Counted from the stretch's first letter, positions 52,210 to 61,465 are shown. The stretch: DNA of 64,000 bases from Candidatus Melainabacteria bacterium (GCA_005110385.1 DUDT01000013.1:42205-106204); one strand, 5' to 3'. Made by a program: numbers and translations. Notes: generated from the letters alone by a model not told the origin.

Positions 52210-52884
52210 ATGCTAAATTTAAAAAACACATCAATCTATATCTTAGTCTTTAGCCTTTTTTTAGCTCTAAACACTAAAGCCACAGAAACTATCACAGAAA
52301 AGCTTTCAGCTACAGCCTCAAAGACTATTGATATAGCAGCAGAGCAGAAAAGAATACAAAATATGTTTAATGCTTTTATAACGACTATCGGTAAATCACC
52401 TAAAGACTACACTATAGAAGTAGTCGAATCAAAAGATATAAATGCCTTTGCTACATTAGGACGTAGAATAGTAGTCAACACTGAATTAATTAAAACTGTA
52501 AATAGTGAATCAGCTCTAGCTATGGTGCTTGCCCATGAGTTAGGACATCTAGAGAGAAAACATTTAATAAAAAGCCTTATAAGCCAGAATAGCTCTGCCT
52601 TAATCAAACACTATATATTTAAAGATAATCGCATCGTAAGTGCGATCAGCTATGCTGGTGGCCTGCATTACAGCAGGGAGACAGAAAAAGATGCAGATAT
52701 GTTCGGCATAAACTTAATAAATAAGCTCTACTGTAATGTTCCGGGTAAATTAGAATTTTTCGAAAAGATGTCTAAATTAGAAAATGCAGGGAAACTGCAG
52801 GAGTATTTTAGTACGCATCCGCTTTCTAGCAGTCGTTTAGATTATCTTTCTGCTGAGATTAAGGCTAAGGGGTGTCTTCTATAA
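52210..52884 (+). CDS. M48-family zinc metallopeptidase
   Basis: 224-residue secreted or membrane-anchored peptidase. The N-terminal signal (IYILVFSLFLALNTKA) is followed by the peptidase domain. HELGH at about residues 109-113 binds zinc, and the third ligand Glu is in YSRETEKDADMFG. Resembles the BepA/LoiP-like periplasmic M48 proteins that act in outer-membrane quality control, but lacks the TPR extension. TATAAT lies 10 bases before the start. Its end overlaps ribH by 6 bases on the other strand. Confidence 0.88.
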   Translation: MLNLKNTSIYILVFSLFLALNTKATETITEKLSATASKTIDIAAEQKRIQNMFNAFITTIGKSPKDYTIEVVESKDINAFATLGRRIVVNTELIKTVNSESALAMVLAHELGHLERKHLIKSLISQNSSALIKHYIFKDNRIVSAISYAGGLHYSRETEKDADMFGINLINKLYCNVPGKLEFFEKMSKLENAGKLQEYFSTHPLSSSRLDYLSAEIKAKGCLL

Positions 52885-53457
52885 CCCCAAAACCTGCAAA
52901 CAAGACAAAGCCAGCTCTTTCCCCTTATCATCTTGAGTAACACTCGCCCTCGCTAAAGCCTGCTCTTCAGTATTTACCGTAAGAACCCCATTAATAATCG
53001 GTTTTGAGTAATCTAACATCACATCCATAATGCCTCTAGCTGATTCGTTCGCGACTATCTCAAAATGGTAAGTTTCACCACGAATAATAGTTGCAAAGCA
53101 AATTACTGCATGATAACCAGTAAAACTATCATCATCTATTTCAAGAATTTCATCATCGTCTAAATCCTCATCATCCTCTAAATCCTTCTCAAAAAGCTTC
53201 TGGCAGGCATAAGGCATCTCGAAAGCACCAGGAGTGTAATAACTATCTATATTTTCAGCTCTAATACCAAATTTAATTAAAGTCTCTTTAGCTGAATCTG
53301 CCATCTCTTGGTTATAGCCGATATTCCAGTTAGCGATAACTAAAGCTATTCTAATATTCTCAAGATAAAGGTTTTCAAGGATTTCTTCTAATTTAAATTC
53401 TGGACGTGAGTGGCGCATATGATGCATTCTAGCGCAGAAATTGGAGTTCAGGAACAT
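52879..53457 (-). CDS. ribH: 6,7-dimethyl-8-ribityllumazine synthase
   Basis: Penultimate enzyme of riboflavin synthesis. Family marks are RIALVIANWN, TPGAFEMPYA, and RGETYHFEIVANESARGI with the catalytic His, then GVLTVNTEEQAL. Two oddities. First, residues 91-111 form an acidic insert (EDDEDLDDDEILEIDDD) before the central strand, absent from usual RibH (about 155 aa; here up to 192). Second, the first 10 or so codons (MFLNSNFCAR) come from a hairpin-repeat fragment. The true start may be M1 (53457), M11 (53427) or M14 (53418); none has a good ribosome site. Confidence 0.88.
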   Translation of the reverse strand: MFLNSNFCARMHHMRHSRPEFKLEEILENLYLENIRIALVIANWNIGYNQEMADSAKETLIKFGIRAENIDSYYTPGAFEMPYACQKLFEKDLEDDEDLDDDEILEIDDDSFTGYHAVICFATIIRGETYHFEIVANESARGIMDVMLDYSKPIINGVLTVNTEEQALARASVTQDDKGKELALSCLQVLGL

Positions 53458-53465
53458 ATGCCCTT
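53433..53465 (+). repeat. 3' fragment of the hairpin repeat (next to copy B)
   Basis: GCGCAGAAATTGGAGTTCAG and GAACATATGCCCTT match the 3' end of the element. It is separated from full copy B by a base or two. Its arm GGAACATATGCCCTT faces AAGGGCGTGTTCC of copy B, making a further inverted repeat. The fragment overlaps the 5' end of ribH. Confidence 0.75.
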
Positions 53466-53466
53466 A

Positions 53467-53589
53467 AGGGCGTGTTCCCAAACGAACAAGTTCAAGGCTG
53501 AGGAGGACGAATGACCGCAGTGCACTAGGCGTGCATGAGGATCATGAGGACGACGAAAACGCAGAAATTGGAGTTCGGGAACATGCCCT
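53467..53589 (+). repeat. Full hairpin repeat, copy B
   Basis: About 121 bases between ribH and miaB. Arms AGGGCGTGTTCCC and GGGAACATGCCCT pair with one G-T. Core nearly identical to copies A and C, with internal hairpin TGCACTAGGCGTGCA. The 3' arm touches the TAG stop of miaB (minus strand). One frame is open throughout and encodes KRTSSRLRRTNDRSALGVHE then DHEDDENAEIGVREH. Confidence 0.9.
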
Positions 53590-54979
53590 AAATAAACTCT
53601 CCACGCAGTGCCCAAGGATTAGTCTTAGTAATCCTCACATCAGCAAAAGTTCCAATATATTTATCATGCAAAGCTGGATCACACTCTATGTTCACAGTCT
53701 TATTATTAAAAATTCTGCCCGTTAGCCTATCTGGGTTACGCACCGATTTACCCTCGACGAGGACTTTCTCCACCTTACCTACATACCTTAAAGCCTGTTT
53801 TTCAGCGACTTCTGTGCAGATAGCATTTAAAAGCCTGATTCTTTCCTGCTTTTCAGCATGGGTAATATTATCCTCCCATTCAGCAGCTGGTGTAAATGGA
53901 CGCTTAGAATAGATCGCGGTATTGCAAGCATCATAGCCCACTTCTTGAACAACTTTCACTGAATCCATAAACTGTTCATGTGTCTCTCCGGGGAAGCCTA
54001 CGATAATATCACCAGTAATCGAAGCATCTGGCATTAGCTTACGAATATAATTTACTAACTCCATATACCTAGCCACAGTATATCTACGAGCCATACGCTT
54101 AAGAACCTCATCATTACCAGCTTGTATCGGCACATGAAAATATTTAGAAATCTTAGGTAGCTCTGCCACTGTCTCTATAAGTTCATAGGTCATATCACAG
54201 GGATGTGAGGTTAAAAATTTAATTCGCTCAATGCCATCTACCGTGTGAACTTCTCGCAGTAAGGCTGCTAGATTAGTCCCTATATCTAAACCATAACCAT
54301 CGACATTCTGCCCTAATAATATAATTTCTTTAAAACCTTCAGCGGCTAAAGCCTGTACTTCAGATACTATATCGGAAATAGATCTAGAACGCTGATCACC
54401 ACGGGTTTTAGGCACTATACAGTAAGTGCAGCGATAATTACAGCCGTATATGACATTTACCCAAGCATAATATTTAGTTTTTCTAAATATCGGGGTCTCT
54501 GGAATATCCTCTGGCAGCTCTTCCCAGATTTCAGCTACCTGAGGGCGGCTCGCATAGACACCTTTGTTCATAATAGCTGGCTCTATACCATTTAAAAGAT
54601 TAATCTGGTGCTTCGCTTCTGCCTCTAGAACTAAATCTGGAAGGCGATGTAAATTATGAGTACCGATAACTATATCAGCAGTTCTTACATCAGTAGCGAG
54701 TTTAGTCCCCTCCTGCTGCGGAACGCAGCCAGCTAGAGCTATCATGCTACCCGGTTTACGAGTTTTATCCCACTTGCCCATATAGCTGCGCATCTTATCT
54801 ACAGCGTGTTCTCTGATACTACAAGTATTTAAAATGGAAAGATCAGCTTCCATTCTATCTTCAGTCTGAACATAATCGATTTCATCTAAAAGTCCTAACA
54901 TTCTTTCCGTGTCAGCGACATTCATCTGGCAGCCTAGAGTTTCTATGAAAACTTTCTTTTTCGTTTTAGTAATCGACAT
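53588..54979 (-). CDS. miaB: tRNA-2-methylthio-N6-dimethylallyladenosine synthase
   Basis: Radical SAM methylthiotransferase that modifies A37 of tRNAs reading UNN codons. 463 residues. N-terminal UPF0004 domain with CQMNVADTE and further cysteines (LNTCSIREHA, LAGCVPQQ); radical SAM motif GCNYRCTYCIVP; C-terminal TRAM domain (KVLVEGKSVRNPDRLTGR). Ends GEFI-stop exactly where hairpin repeat copy B begins. Normal length, so the insertion spared the coding region. Confidence 0.95.
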   Translation of the reverse strand: MSITKTKKKVFIETLGCQMNVADTERMLGLLDEIDYVQTEDRMEADLSILNTCSIREHAVDKMRSYMGKWDKTRKPGSMIALAGCVPQQEGTKLATDVRTADIVIGTHNLHRLPDLVLEAEAKHQINLLNGIEPAIMNKGVYASRPQVAEIWEELPEDIPETPIFRKTKYYAWVNVIYGCNYRCTYCIVPKTRGDQRSRSISDIVSEVQALAAEGFKEIILLGQNVDGYGLDIGTNLAALLREVHTVDGIERIKFLTSHPCDMTYELIETVAELPKISKYFHVPIQAGNDEVLKRMARRYTVARYMELVNYIRKLMPDASITGDIIVGFPGETHEQFMDSVKVVQEVGYDACNTAIYSKRPFTPAAEWEDNITHAEKQERIRLLNAICTEVAEKQALRYVGKVEKVLVEGKSVRNPDRLTGRIFNNKTVNIECDPALHDKYIGTFADVRITKTNPWALRGEFI

Positions 54980-55147
54980 TAGATATATTATTTTATCTAA
55001 TTATGCTGTGAGAAGATTACAAACTACCTTAATTAAAGATATTCTTAAAACTTAATGAAATTTCATTTGAAAAATTAATTAAAAATAAAATATAATGGGT
55101 GGAACGCAGATATTAAAGCAATAAAATTTACATCAATTGGAGGAAGA

Positions 55148-55924
55148 ATGATAAGAAGCTCAAGACAGTCAAAGACGACTAAACAAGAAGATCTTTATCT
55201 AAAAGCGATAATAGACCTAACAACATCTCATCGAGAATCTAGGAGACTTTTAAAGAATGAGTTTCAGCAGTATAAGTTAAATGCAAAACTGAGTCAAGAA
55301 ATAGAATCTTTAGTGAAAGATAATATTCCACACTACGTAGAGGCGATCAAGAAAGGGCATTTTTACAAAAGGTTATCAGTAGAGTTTAATTTAAAAAAGA
55401 AATTTATCAGCTTTATTGAATTCTTTGATGAAGATTTAGAAAAAGAAGCAGCTTACCATTTTACTAAAGAGATACGAAAGAATTTAGAAGAACAGTATCA
55501 GGGAGAACATTACAGCATAGAGGACTACTTACTTAAATCCATACGCCCGAAATTAAACCCTAAGGTTTCTAGACTTGAACCATCTCTTGAAACTGCCATA
55601 TTGGAAACAGCTCTAAGCCCTTTCCTTGCAGCGATTAAAGCAGCTTTCAATTTAAGTGTCGAATCCGATCAAGATTTATCTAGTGAATCAGAAAGAGTAT
55701 ATCGAGCGGTAGCAGCATTAGATATTAAAATGCATAAAAGATTTCTAAACTTAGTATCAAGTCAATCCTGTTCATTTCAGTTACTTGCCTACGACTTCTT
55801 TTATCGTAAACAGTTAGAAAATAATTACAAGATATTCTCTAGCCTCGCTCTAGAATACGCAAGTAGACCATATAAATTAGCCAAGTTTATTAGTCTCAGT
55901 CCTTATTTATTTAGACGAAAGTAG
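55148..55924 (+). CDS. Hypothetical helical protein
   Basis: 258 residues with no family I recognise. Charged and helical throughout, rich in Lys, Glu, Leu and Ser, with no signal or transmembrane helix. Strong ribosome site TTGGAGGAAG, and TATAAT about 52 bases upstream. The stop overlaps the end of the Ski2-like helicase gene by 14 bases on the other strand. Well-formed expression signals argue for a real gene. Confidence 0.65.
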   Translation: MIRSSRQSKTTKQEDLYLKAIIDLTTSHRESRRLLKNEFQQYKLNAKLSQEIESLVKDNIPHYVEAIKKGHFYKRLSVEFNLKKKFISFIEFFDEDLEKEAAYHFTKEIRKNLEEQYQGEHYSIEDYLLKSIRPKLNPKVSRLEPSLETAILETALSPFLAAIKAAFNLSVESDQDLSSESERVYRAVAALDIKMHKRFLNLVSSQSCSFQLLAYDFFYRKQLENNYKIFSSLALEYASRPYKLAKFISLSPYLFRRK

Positions 55925-58211
55925 GCTCAAGAACTGGCTCTTTTTCAATCAACTGTACAGCTTGAATCGCAAGCTCTGTAATCTTTCTATCAAGACTACT
56001 AAGTTTAGATACCTGCTTACACATATCAACAGTGCGCCTAAGGGCTTTTAAAGCATCACCATCATCAGCTCTATTAGAAGACATTAGCTCTTCCCAATTC
56101 TGGGACTCCATCCACTTAGTAACTACAGCAGATACATCCATATTTATGTCAACAGGCTTCATTACTCTAAAATCACGCTGAACTTTCACTACGCTTCTTG
56201 CGATATTTTTCAAATGTTCAAAAACCTCATAATTATCTGCCTGAGCCTTAAGACCAAAACTATCCCTAGAAGATCTTGATTCGACGACCACTGCAGATAA
56301 TAAACAAGCAAACTGAGTAACATCTAAATTCTTCACAAAATCCTTAGTTAAAACTTCGGTGATATATAAAGAGTTCTCAGAGCGAATCGCAGCGCAGATT
56401 TTACCAAGTTCTGTAGGCTTATAATTACTATCTAAATATGCTTTCTCTTTTAAAAGCTCTGTAATATCTTGGAAATTCTGCCAGTAAGTCTCTTCTTTAG
56501 CCTTAAGAATCTGATTTAATTCTCTTATCTTTTTACGATAACGCCTTAAAGTAGAAAACTGCTTAGAGCATGGCTTCTGTTTAGGACAGCCATTACATGG
56601 ATAATTCTGAGCCTCTAAAGTTAATATCTCTAAAAGTTCCTCCATCGCAGTAACATCTGGTGACATCTCTTCTTCTAATTTTTTCTTACTTTTTCTCGTC
56701 TCATCGAGTTTATCTTGCATTGATCTATAATGCTGAAGATCCCCGATTTCACTTGGACACAGCGGTGTCTGTAAATCGAACTGCTTATTTTCAAGTAAAC
56801 TCTTCTCAGCTAATATAGGTTTAAGATCTCTAAGAATTAAAGAATGACCAAAGCTTTTAAATATAAGTGCTTTCACCTCATCAAGAGAATGATTAGTTAG
56901 TAAGTTAAGAACCATCTCATAGCTTGGTCTGAAATTACTTTCTATGTCCTCGGCCTTAGAAACCGCTAAAGAAGCTGCATCTCCGGCAGTCTGATTACTG
57001 TTCTTAACAGTAATTACATAACCAACATCATCCATGCCTCTTCTGCCAGCACGTCCAGACATTTGAAGAAATTCAGAAGCTTTCAGGGATCTGAATCCAT
57101 GATCACCCATCTTCTCAAGACTACTAATAATAGTAGTTCTCGCTGGCATATTAATACCAGCTGCTAGTGTTTCAGTGGAAAATACTATTTTAATAAGTCC
57201 TTTCATAAATAAATCTTCGATTAATACTTTTAAAGCTGGTAGTAAACCAGAGTGATGCGAAGCCACACCTTTACGAATAAGATTCAAATGTGGATAATTC
57301 GCAATAAAACTACTAGACTTAATTTGCTCATCGATGATTTTATTTAATTCACTAGACTCTTTTTCAGTAAGTAACTTCAGCTCTTCACACTGCTTAGCGT
57401 AATTATCACAGCCTTTCCTACTGAAAACAAAGTAAATAGCAGGCAGCATGCTCTTCTTCGCTAACTCTTCCACTACCAAATCTGGGGAAACTGGCTTGCC
57501 AAAACCACCACCACGATGAGAAAATTTATGTTTAGAGCCAGAACGATTATCATTCCTTTCTTTAAGCTTCGGATTTAACTTACCATTAGGCGTAATTAAA
57601 GGAAGCAGTTGCTCATCTTTAAAATAAAAATGATGCAAAGGTACTGGTCTAAAATCAGTCTTCACTAAAGCACACTCACCATGCACATTAGAAATCCAGT
57701 CTCTAAGCTCTTCAGGGTTATTAATAGTCGCAGATAAAGCGATTAATTTAACTGACTTAGGACTGTATATTACACTCTCTTCCCAAACAGTTCCTCTCGA
57801 CTCATCTCCGATATAGTGAAACTCATCAAAAATAACAAACTTTAAATCTTCAAGATAAGGATCTAAAGAACCAAATGTCGTGCCATAAAGCATATTACGG
57901 TAAATTTCATTCGTCAGAACCATAATCTGAGCATCTCTATTCTTAGAGGTATCTCCAGTGAGTATGCCTACCTTCTCAATCCCGTAATCTCTTTGAAATT
58001 CTAAAAATTTCTGATTAATTAAAGCCTTTAAAGGTGCTGTATAAAATACTTTCTTACCTTCTGCTATAGCCATCGCAATAGCTTCAGAGGCTATCGCCGT
58101 TTTACCTGCACCAGTAGGTGCACTAACGATTAAATTTTTTGAGTCCTTAATGAAAGCTATCGACTCTTCTTGAAAAGCATCAAGCTTGAACTTCGTCTTA
58201 GTTATTACCAT
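55911..58211 (-). CDS. Ski2-like DEAD/DEAH helicase with Cys cluster
   Basis: 766-residue helicase of the Ski2/Mtr4 superfamily. Motifs: APTGAGKT, VIFDEFHYIGDE (DEFH box), LSATINN, and in domain 2 FSTETLAAGINMPA and QMSGRAGRRGMD. The C-terminal part carries NYPCNGCPKQKPCSKQF, a four-cysteine cluster. This architecture is common in Cyanobacteria and some Actinobacteria, where it is thought to act in RNA turnover or structure. It supports cyanobacterial affinity of the organism. Confidence 0.9.
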   Translation of the reverse strand: MVITKTKFKLDAFQEESIAFIKDSKNLIVSAPTGAGKTAIASEAIAMAIAEGKKVFYTAPLKALINQKFLEFQRDYGIEKVGILTGDTSKNRDAQIMVLTNEIYRNMLYGTTFGSLDPYLEDLKFVIFDEFHYIGDESRGTVWEESVIYSPKSVKLIALSATINNPEELRDWISNVHGECALVKTDFRPVPLHHFYFKDEQLLPLITPNGKLNPKLKERNDNRSGSKHKFSHRGGGFGKPVSPDLVVEELAKKSMLPAIYFVFSRKGCDNYAKQCEELKLLTEKESSELNKIIDEQIKSSSFIANYPHLNLIRKGVASHHSGLLPALKVLIEDLFMKGLIKIVFSTETLAAGINMPARTTIISSLEKMGDHGFRSLKASEFLQMSGRAGRRGMDDVGYVITVKNSNQTAGDAASLAVSKAEDIESNFRPSYEMVLNLLTNHSLDEVKALIFKSFGHSLILRDLKPILAEKSLLENKQFDLQTPLCPSEIGDLQHYRSMQDKLDETRKSKKKLEEEMSPDVTAMEELLEILTLEAQNYPCNGCPKQKPCSKQFSTLRRYRKKIRELNQILKAKEETYWQNFQDITELLKEKAYLDSNYKPTELGKICAAIRSENSLYITEVLTKDFVKNLDVTQFACLLSAVVVESRSSRDSFGLKAQADNYEVFEHLKNIARSVVKVQRDFRVMKPVDINMDVSAVVTKWMESQNWEELMSSNRADDGDALKALRRTVDMCKQVSKLSSLDRKITELAIQAVQLIEKEPVLEPTFV

Positions 58212-58301
58212 TTAGTAAATCCAAATTCCTTGTATAAACACTATTATTCATGTTTATTTTTAGCATGGATAATGAAAAAGAGCTAACTAGTCAAGCTTTT
58301 T

Positions 58302-59054
58302 TTAAGTATTAGATTTTTTTAAATCACTAAAATCATAAGGATTATAGCCATTAATAAAACTACCATTTAGACTCACGCTGCGAGCAGTGAAAGGATATAA
58401 ATATCCATATTTAACGCCTGTAGTAAAACCTTTAGCCGCACCACTAAAAGCACCAGCAATAGCACCTGCGCCAAGGCCACTTATATTACCAGCAGCCTCG
58501 CCTAAAATCCCAGGTCCCATATATTCAGAAAAACCATCTGCGTAAGTTATAGCCTTAGAAATACTACCTCTAACAGCTCCGATAGGCGTACCAGCAGCTA
58601 TTCCAATAGGAACACCTACTAAAGTACCAAAAACTCTATGAAAAATACTAGTTTCATCAGCCTTTGCTACTTCAGGCTTAGCTTCAATTTTTGCTGGAAC
58701 TACTGGTGGTGCTACTGCAAGTAGATCAGCCTTCGCTTTATATTCACCAACTTTTCTATTTAATTCTTGATTTTCACTTCTTAGATTAGCAATCGCTCCA
58801 TCTAACTGGGATTTATCACGATAACAGTCATTACATTTTTGATTAGTAGAATCTAAGTCTGTCCTCAATTTTTCAGCTTCAGCTTGCTGATCAAGATAAA
58901 GATTTTTATACTCATCAGCGTTAAGTCTTGCACGCTCAAGTTCATTTCTTAAATCTGAACTTAAATCTTTCATCGGTCTTGGTAAACCACCAGCAAGAAC
59001 CGCCTGCTGAGATCCAAACGCCAAAAATACCAAACATAATATTATTTTTTTCAT
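58302..59054 (-). CDS. Secreted coiled-coil/glycine-rich helix protein, paralog 2
   Basis: 250 residues with the same plan as the protein at 42313: signal peptide (LVFLAFGSQQAVLA), long coiled coil (about 30-115) with a CNDC pair in its middle, then Gly-zipper helices (GTLVGVPIGIAAGTPIGAVRG, GAGAIAGAFSGAAKGFTTG when split in two) and a polar tail. Two VxxKA repeats join the parts. Probably a periplasmic or membrane-inserting protein. Function unknown; expressed alone. Confidence 0.65.
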   Translation of the reverse strand: MKKIILCLVFLAFGSQQAVLAGGLPRPMKDLSSDLRNELERARLNADEYKNLYLDQQAEAEKLRTDLDSTNQKCNDCYRDKSQLDGAIANLRSENQELNRKVGEYKAKADLLAVAPPVVPAKIEAKPEVAKADETSIFHRVFGTLVGVPIGIAAGTPIGAVRGSISKAITYADGFSEYMGPGILGEAAGNISGLGAGAIAGAFSGAAKGFTTGVKYGYLYPFTARSVSLNGSFINGYNPYDFSDLKKSNT

Positions 59055-59137
59055 ACAAAGACAATTATCTTACCACGTCAAGGTGTGCTAGTTTCTTATA
59101 CCCAAAGAGACTGAAAAGAAGAGCAAAGGTTCCATTC

Positions 59138-60466
59138 TTATGAAAAAAGTGAGAAGGGATTCTTCACATTCAAGAGAAGTTTTGGCTTCGTAACAGCTGT
59201 ATGACTAAAAGTTATCGCTTTTAAAAACTCTGCTGCGACAAAATTTAAATCAAGCTCAGCTTGACTTGAAAATACAGTAAATATGGTATCTCCAGCTTTA
59301 ACTTCATCTCCCACTTTAGCCAAGAAAGTTATACCAGCTGTATAATCAATGCCGCTATTTTTTGACTTATTAAGACCGAAGGCTAGCTCATTAGCTAGGC
59401 GGCCGACTTGCTCACAGGAAATATCTTTTATAAAAGCATTCTCAGAAGCTTTAAAAGCATATTCATGCTTAGCTCTACTAGTATCTTTAAAAGCCTTTAA
59501 ATCACCGCCCTGCGCAGAAATCCATTCATCAAATTTCACATAAGCTTTACCAGAAGCAATCGCAGAAATAACTTCAGCCTTATCCACTAACAGACTCGCT
59601 AACTCAACCACTAATTCATAGGTATCATTCTTCAAAGTACCTTCTAAAATTTCCATAGCTTCTATAATTTCAAGTGCATTACCCACAGCATAACCCAATG
59701 GCTGACTCATATTCGTAATCAGAACTTTGACATTCAATTTAAGCTCCGTGGCAATAGCCAGAATCTCATCTCTGAGGGCTTTAGCTGAATTTAAATCTTT
59801 CATGAAGGCTCCATCACCACATTTAAGATCTATTAAAATGACATCAGCACCACCAGCTATTTTTTTTGACATGACACTAGAAGCGATAAGTGGTACAGAA
59901 TCTACAGTAGAAGTAAGATCTCTAAGAGCATAAAGCTTTTTATCAGCAGGCGCAAAATCAGTGGTTTGCCCAGAAATAGCGATACCAATTTCTGCAATCT
60001 GTTTTTCAAAAGCTTGAATATCAATGTCAATCTTAAAACCTGGTATAGACTGGAGTTTATCAACAGTCCCGCCTGTATGACCAAGAGCCCCACCTGAAAA
60101 TTTAGATACCTTAAATCCTAAAGCTGCCAGTACAGGAGATAGGACAAGAGTCACTTTATCACCAACCCCACCGGTACTGTGTTTATCAACAAAGCCGCGT
60201 GTGCTAGCTTGCCTTTCGCCACTAATATCGCAAGCTTGATCATGCCTTTTCAAAGTAAGTACATGTCCGCTGTAAGCCATAGCTCTCGTTAGTTCAGCAG
60301 TTTCACGATGATTTAAGCCATTTAATCGCACAGCCATTAACCAAGCACTTAACTGAAAATCTGGGATAGAGGAGATATTATTAATAAGCCAATTAATCTC
60401 ATCTAAACTGTGTTCCAGTCCATTTTTTTTCTTATTAATAATTTCAACTACACTATATTTAAACAT
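59138..60466 (-). CDS. deoA: Thymidine/pyrimidine-nucleoside phosphorylase
   Basis: Cleaves thymidine, deoxyuridine or uridine with phosphate. 442 residues from the ATG at 60466 (MFKYSVVEIINKKKNG), close to family length. A TTG 19 codons upstream adds a hydrophobic stretch not seen in homologs. Signature SGGALGHTGGTVDKLQSIPG, HSTGGVGDK and KIAGGADVILIDLKCG are present. Whether it is DeoA or Pdp type cannot be settled. It follows atpG on the same strand with a gap of about 50 bases. Confidence 0.9.
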   Translation of the reverse strand: MFKYSVVEIINKKKNGLEHSLDEINWLINNISSIPDFQLSAWLMAVRLNGLNHRETAELTRAMAYSGHVLTLKRHDQACDISGERQASTRGFVDKHSTGGVGDKVTLVLSPVLAALGFKVSKFSGGALGHTGGTVDKLQSIPGFKIDIDIQAFEKQIAEIGIAISGQTTDFAPADKKLYALRDLTSTVDSVPLIASSVMSKKIAGGADVILIDLKCGDGAFMKDLNSAKALRDEILAIATELKLNVKVLITNMSQPLGYAVGNALEIIEAMEILEGTLKNDTYELVVELASLLVDKAEVISAIASGKAYVKFDEWISAQGGDLKAFKDTSRAKHEYAFKASENAFIKDISCEQVGRLANELAFGLNKSKNSGIDYTAGITFLAKVGDEVKAGDTIFTVFSSQAELDLNFVAAEFLKAITFSHTAVTKPKLLLNVKNPFSLFS

Positions 60467-60519
60467 TAAGAACCAACAAAAGAAATTAGATAATTTAAAA
60501 AGCTTTAAAGGTCTTAATA

Positions 60520-61413
60520 TCAAGCCAAAGCAGCAGAACCACCAACGATTTCAGATATTTCTTGAGTAATAGCTGATTGGCGAGCCTTGTTATAAGAAAG
60601 TAACAGCTTATTAATAACTGCATCAGCGTTATTACTAGCATTATTCATCGCAGTCATTCTTGAAGCAAGCTCACTAGTAGTAGCGTCAAGAATATCAGTA
60701 TAAACGGTATTATTTAAATACATCGGAGTTAGAGTATCAATTAACGCTCTAGCATTAGGTTCTAAAATCACATCACCAGACTGAACAGAATTAGCTAAGC
60801 TCTGTGGCTTTTCTACGGGAAGAAAGTTTTTAATTTCAGCCACACTATTAACCATACTAATAAAACGTGTGGAAATAATTTCTACCTTTTGAACTTCGCT
60901 TGAAGTAAATCTTTCAGCAGAAAATTTACTAATCTCCTCCACCACTTCTAGACTAGGTTTAGTCTGTAAATTTATATATGACCGAACAACATCTATCCCT
61001 TGTTCCTTATAAACTATTTTAGAGAAGGCATCAGTAGCTTTTCTACCAATAGTAAGCAAAGATATTTTCAATCCCTCTGACTGTAAATCCTTAATCCTTT
61101 TTCTAGCAAGCTTAAGGATATTAGCATTATACGGGCCGCACAAACCAATATCTGAAGAGATCACAATCAATAAAACACTATTAACCTTTGTTACTTTTTT
61201 TAATAAAGGGTTTTGATCTAATTCTTCTTGATCTAAGCACCCCTGAAGCTGAGTATATAACTGCTTCACACCATTTGCATAAGGTCTAGCTGCCTTAATT
61301 AACTTCTGCATTTTATTTACCTTAGCCGCAGCGACAAGTTTCATCGCAGCTGTAATCTTCTTGGTTTTTTTAGTGCTATTAATTTTAAGTTTAATTTCTT
61401 TAAGACTAGCCAT
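60520..61413 (-). CDS. atpG: ATP synthase F1 gamma subunit
   Basis: Central rotor shaft of F1F0 ATP synthase. 297 residues. N-terminal helix IKLKINSTKKTKKITAAMKLVAAAK and C-terminal helix RMTAMNNASNNADAVINKLL with TQEISEIVGGSAAL are diagnostic. The middle Rossmann-like domain has SDIGLCGPYN. No other atp genes adjoin it. Since gamma is usually between alpha and beta genes, the operon appears split. Confidence 0.96.
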   Translation of the reverse strand: MASLKEIKLKINSTKKTKKITAAMKLVAAAKVNKMQKLIKAARPYANGVKQLYTQLQGCLDQEELDQNPLLKKVTKVNSVLLIVISSDIGLCGPYNANILKLARKRIKDLQSEGLKISLLTIGRKATDAFSKIVYKEQGIDVVRSYINLQTKPSLEVVEEISKFSAERFTSSEVQKVEIISTRFISMVNSVAEIKNFLPVEKPQSLANSVQSGDVILEPNARALIDTLTPMYLNNTVYTDILDATTSELASRMTAMNNASNNADAVINKLLLSYNKARQSAITQEISEIVGGSAALA

Positions 61414-61465
61414 ACAGTCTAATTATTTTAGCTTAATCAAGACCGATGCACAACTCCATTCTCAT

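Noticed and set aside
53091..53190. Acidic ribH insert as another translated copy of the hairpin repeat
   Set aside because: The DNA (GATTTAGAGGATGATGAGG and so on) does not match the HEDHEDDENAEI part of the repeat or its arms.
53531..53725. Plus-strand frame starting MHEDHEDDENAEIGV
   Set aside because: It starts inside hairpin repeat copy B and runs antisense into miaB; its interest lies in the repeat, not as a separate gene.
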